DNA from: Pyrinomonadaceae bacterium | GTDB lineage: Bacteria > Acidobacteriota > Blastocatellia > Pyrinomonadales > Pyrinomonadaceae | DNA length: 7,058 nt | Assembly: GCA_013812565.1 (NCBI GenBank) | Contig: JACCTF010000658.1 | Span: forward strand, 1-7,058 | Direction: 5' to 3' | Part shown: piece by piece, positions 6,222 to 7,058 of the stretch | How the letters are laid out: each line of letters opens with the position of its first letter | Numbering within the stretch: position 1 is the stretch's first letter | The notes under the pieces: model-generated | What the model saw: only the letters and a program-made list of their open reading frames with translations | Databases searched by the model: none | Told to the model about the DNA's origin: nothing | Program-made: the position numbers and the translations under genes

Positions 6222-6276
6222 CGCACGCGATGGACGTGCGCGCCTGTAAACTTTGTACGCTGACTAAAGCTTACAG
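6222..6276 (+). other. Two hairpins in the hflX leader
   Basis: Hairpin one pairs CGCACG (6222-6227) with CGTGCG (6235-6240), a perfect 6-bp GC-rich stem with a 7-nt loop. Hairpin two pairs CTGTAAACTT (6244-6253) with AAGCTTACAG (6267-6276), nine of ten positions, and can extend by one or two pairs. The 3' arm of hairpin two overlaps the first bases of the AGAGGAG at 6275-6281. Neither is followed by a T-run. A role in translation or transcript stability is possible but only inferred. Confidence 0.4.
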
Positions 6277-6294
6277 AGGAGCAACGCATTAGCT

Positions 6295-6300
6295 AGAGGA
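6295..6300 (+). promoter_or_regulatory. hflX: Shine-Dalgarno deciding the hflX start
   Basis: AGAGGA at 6295-6300 is followed by eight bases and then ATC at 6309-6311. This spacing is ideal for initiation there. In the hflX frame a TAG (6294-6296) closes the frame immediately upstream, and no ATG, GTG or TTG occurs between that stop and the conserved N terminus. The site therefore supports initiation at ATC, or at an ATG miscalled as ATC. Confidence 0.6.
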
Positions 6301-6308
6301 ACAAAGAG

Positions 6309-7058
6309 ATCAACACCGTACACGGCAACACACAAGGTCTTAAACCCAATCAACTTCGTCGCATCGGCAAACTCTACGAGCGCCGCATCGCGCCCCAGCA
6401 AATCATTACGCCGGATTTTGCCAGACAGTTATCAGAGCTTTCCCACGAAACGCGCAGACAGATCGGCGTCTTGATCGACCGCAAAGGATACGTCGAGCAT
6501 GTGGTTGTCGGCGACGCCCACCGCATCGAACTGCCTGATCTTCAACGCACACGCATCGCGGCCGACCGCTTTCGCGGCTTGCGTTGTATTCACACGCACT
6601 TGCGGGGCGAGGACCTAACCACAGACGACTTAACAGATCTCGCTCTTTTACGGCTTGATCTAATGGCGGCACTTGATGTCGATGAGCGTAGCGGCCTACC
6701 CGGGGTTGTGCGTGCAGCGCATCTTCTGCCCGCCACGCCCACGGAAATCGGCGCGGGTCTTAATGGAGAACAAACCGCGCCTTATGTTTTCCTTGATGCT
6801 AAGTTGCCATCGCAGCTTGACGTTGATTTTCTCGAACTCGTCAACTCGCTCGAAGAAGAGATGGCGCGTAACCGTCGGGTTGGGCGTCAAGCTGAAGCGC
6901 GCGACCGTGCGATTCTCGTCGGAGTCACGACCGGTCTACTTAGTGAAGCTGAAGAATCAATGGCTGAGCTTCGCGAGCTTGCGGCATCGGCAGGCGTCGT
7001 CGTGCTTGATAGCATCATCCAGCGTCGTCCGGCGATTGATCCGCGCACGCTCTTGGGA
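6309..7058 (+). CDS. hflX: GTPase HflX, long form, N-terminal part (cut by window edge; apparent ATC start)
   Basis: 250 codons are present and the frame runs off the right edge. HflX is a ribosome-associated GTPase; in E. coli it splits stalled 70S ribosomes under stress. Starting at the ATC the protein reads MNTVHGNTQGLKPNQLRRIG, a beginning typical of the long HflX form found in Acidobacteriota and Deltaproteobacteria. Residues 1-195 are the extra N-terminal domain, with RRQIGVLIDRKG (49-60), CIHTHLRGEDLTTDDLTDLA (93-112) and LLRLDLMAAL (113-122). From about 200 the usual HflX N-terminal domain begins: AILVGV (201-206), ELRELAASAGVVVLDSIIQR (220-239), then RTLLG, where a GKGK-like loop would follow. 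The G domain itself lies beyond the window. The nearest canonical in-frame starts (TTG at Leu55, GTG at Val65) would delete conserved sequence. The gene is transcribed divergently from the propeller gene. Confidence 0.92.
   Translation, partial: MNTVHGNTQGLKPNQLRRIGKLYERRIAPQQIITPDFARQLSELSHETRRQIGVLIDRKGYVEHVVVGDAHRIELPDLQRTRIAADRFRGLRCIHTHLRGEDLTTDDLTDLALLRLDLMAALDVDERSGLPGVVRAAHLLPATPTEIGAGLNGEQTAPYVFLDAKLPSQLDVDFLELVNSLEEEMARNRRVGRQAEARDRAILVGVTTGLLSEAEESMAELRELAASAGVVVLDSIIQRRPAIDPRTLLG

Larger units (their letters stand above)
5764..6308. other. Non-coding divergent intergenic region between the propeller gene and hflX
   Basis: These 545 bp contain no convincing gene. From left to right they hold the propeller-gene leader and promoter candidate, a heptamer inverted repeat (5902-5986), an extended -10-like box (6018-6026), an AT-rich stretch with a T-run (6055-6060), a perfect TATAAT (6206-6211), two small hairpins (6222-6240 and 6244-6276) and two Shine-Dalgarno-like sequences just before hflX. 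The open frames across it have unusual composition, no recognisable domain and starts inside the repeat, so they are treated as chance. No tRNA or known riboswitch was recognised. Confidence 0.7.

Noticed and set aside
5918..6292. A 124-codon open frame in the divergent intergenic region, ending just before hflX.
   Set aside because: It starts at a GTG inside the heptad repeat, has no Shine-Dalgarno, spans promoter-like and hairpin sequences, and shows no recognisable protein features.
6406..6672. An 88-codon minus-strand frame.
   Set aside because: It is antisense to the clearly conserved hflX reading frame.

Overview
The window looks like a core-genome segment of an Acidobacteriota member, probably Blastocatellia (Pyrinomonadaceae-like). 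This taxonomic call is inference. It rests on the gene order (site-2 protease, trpS, scpA, scpB, rluB), the long N-terminally extended form of HflX, and short heptameric tandem repeats in the spacers. No mobile element, CRISPR array, rRNA or tRNA was found.

Layout. Nearly everything from 1 to 5763 is read on the minus strand. In order of transcription: a TIG-like plus NHL beta-propeller protein (5763-4729); a 153-bp spacer with a good promoter candidate; an M50 site-2 protease (4575-3895); trpS (3884-2889); scpA (2868-2065); scpB (2068-1166, 4-bp ATGA overlap with scpA); an 85-bp spacer filled by a hairpin built of heptamers; an RluB/RsuA-family 23S rRNA pseudouridine synthase (1080-283); and the first 70 codons of an acyl-CoA dehydrogenase (210-1, cut by the window edge). 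A 545-bp non-coding divergent region (5764-6308) separates these from hflX on the plus strand (from 6309, cut by the right edge). That region holds the likely propeller-gene promoter, a second heptamer hairpin, a perfect TATAAT box and a structured hflX leader.

How the genes relate. The protease-to-rluB group is a housekeeping cluster: intramembrane proteolysis, tRNA charging, the kleisin and winged-helix subunits of SMC-ScpAB condensin, and 23S rRNA modification. Its tight spacing implies one transcript, at least through scpB. HflX, transcribed away from the cluster, is a ribosome-associated GTPase.

The points most worth a second look are: (1) hflX has no ATG, GTG or TTG before its conserved N terminus, but a well-placed Shine-Dalgarno sits 8 nt before an ATC; (2) the HflX N-terminal extension carries a JAMM/MPN-like HxH...D signature without the catalytic Glu; (3) two spacers carry heptad tandem repeats folded into long hairpins; (4) ScpB has an unusually long acidic N-terminal extension.
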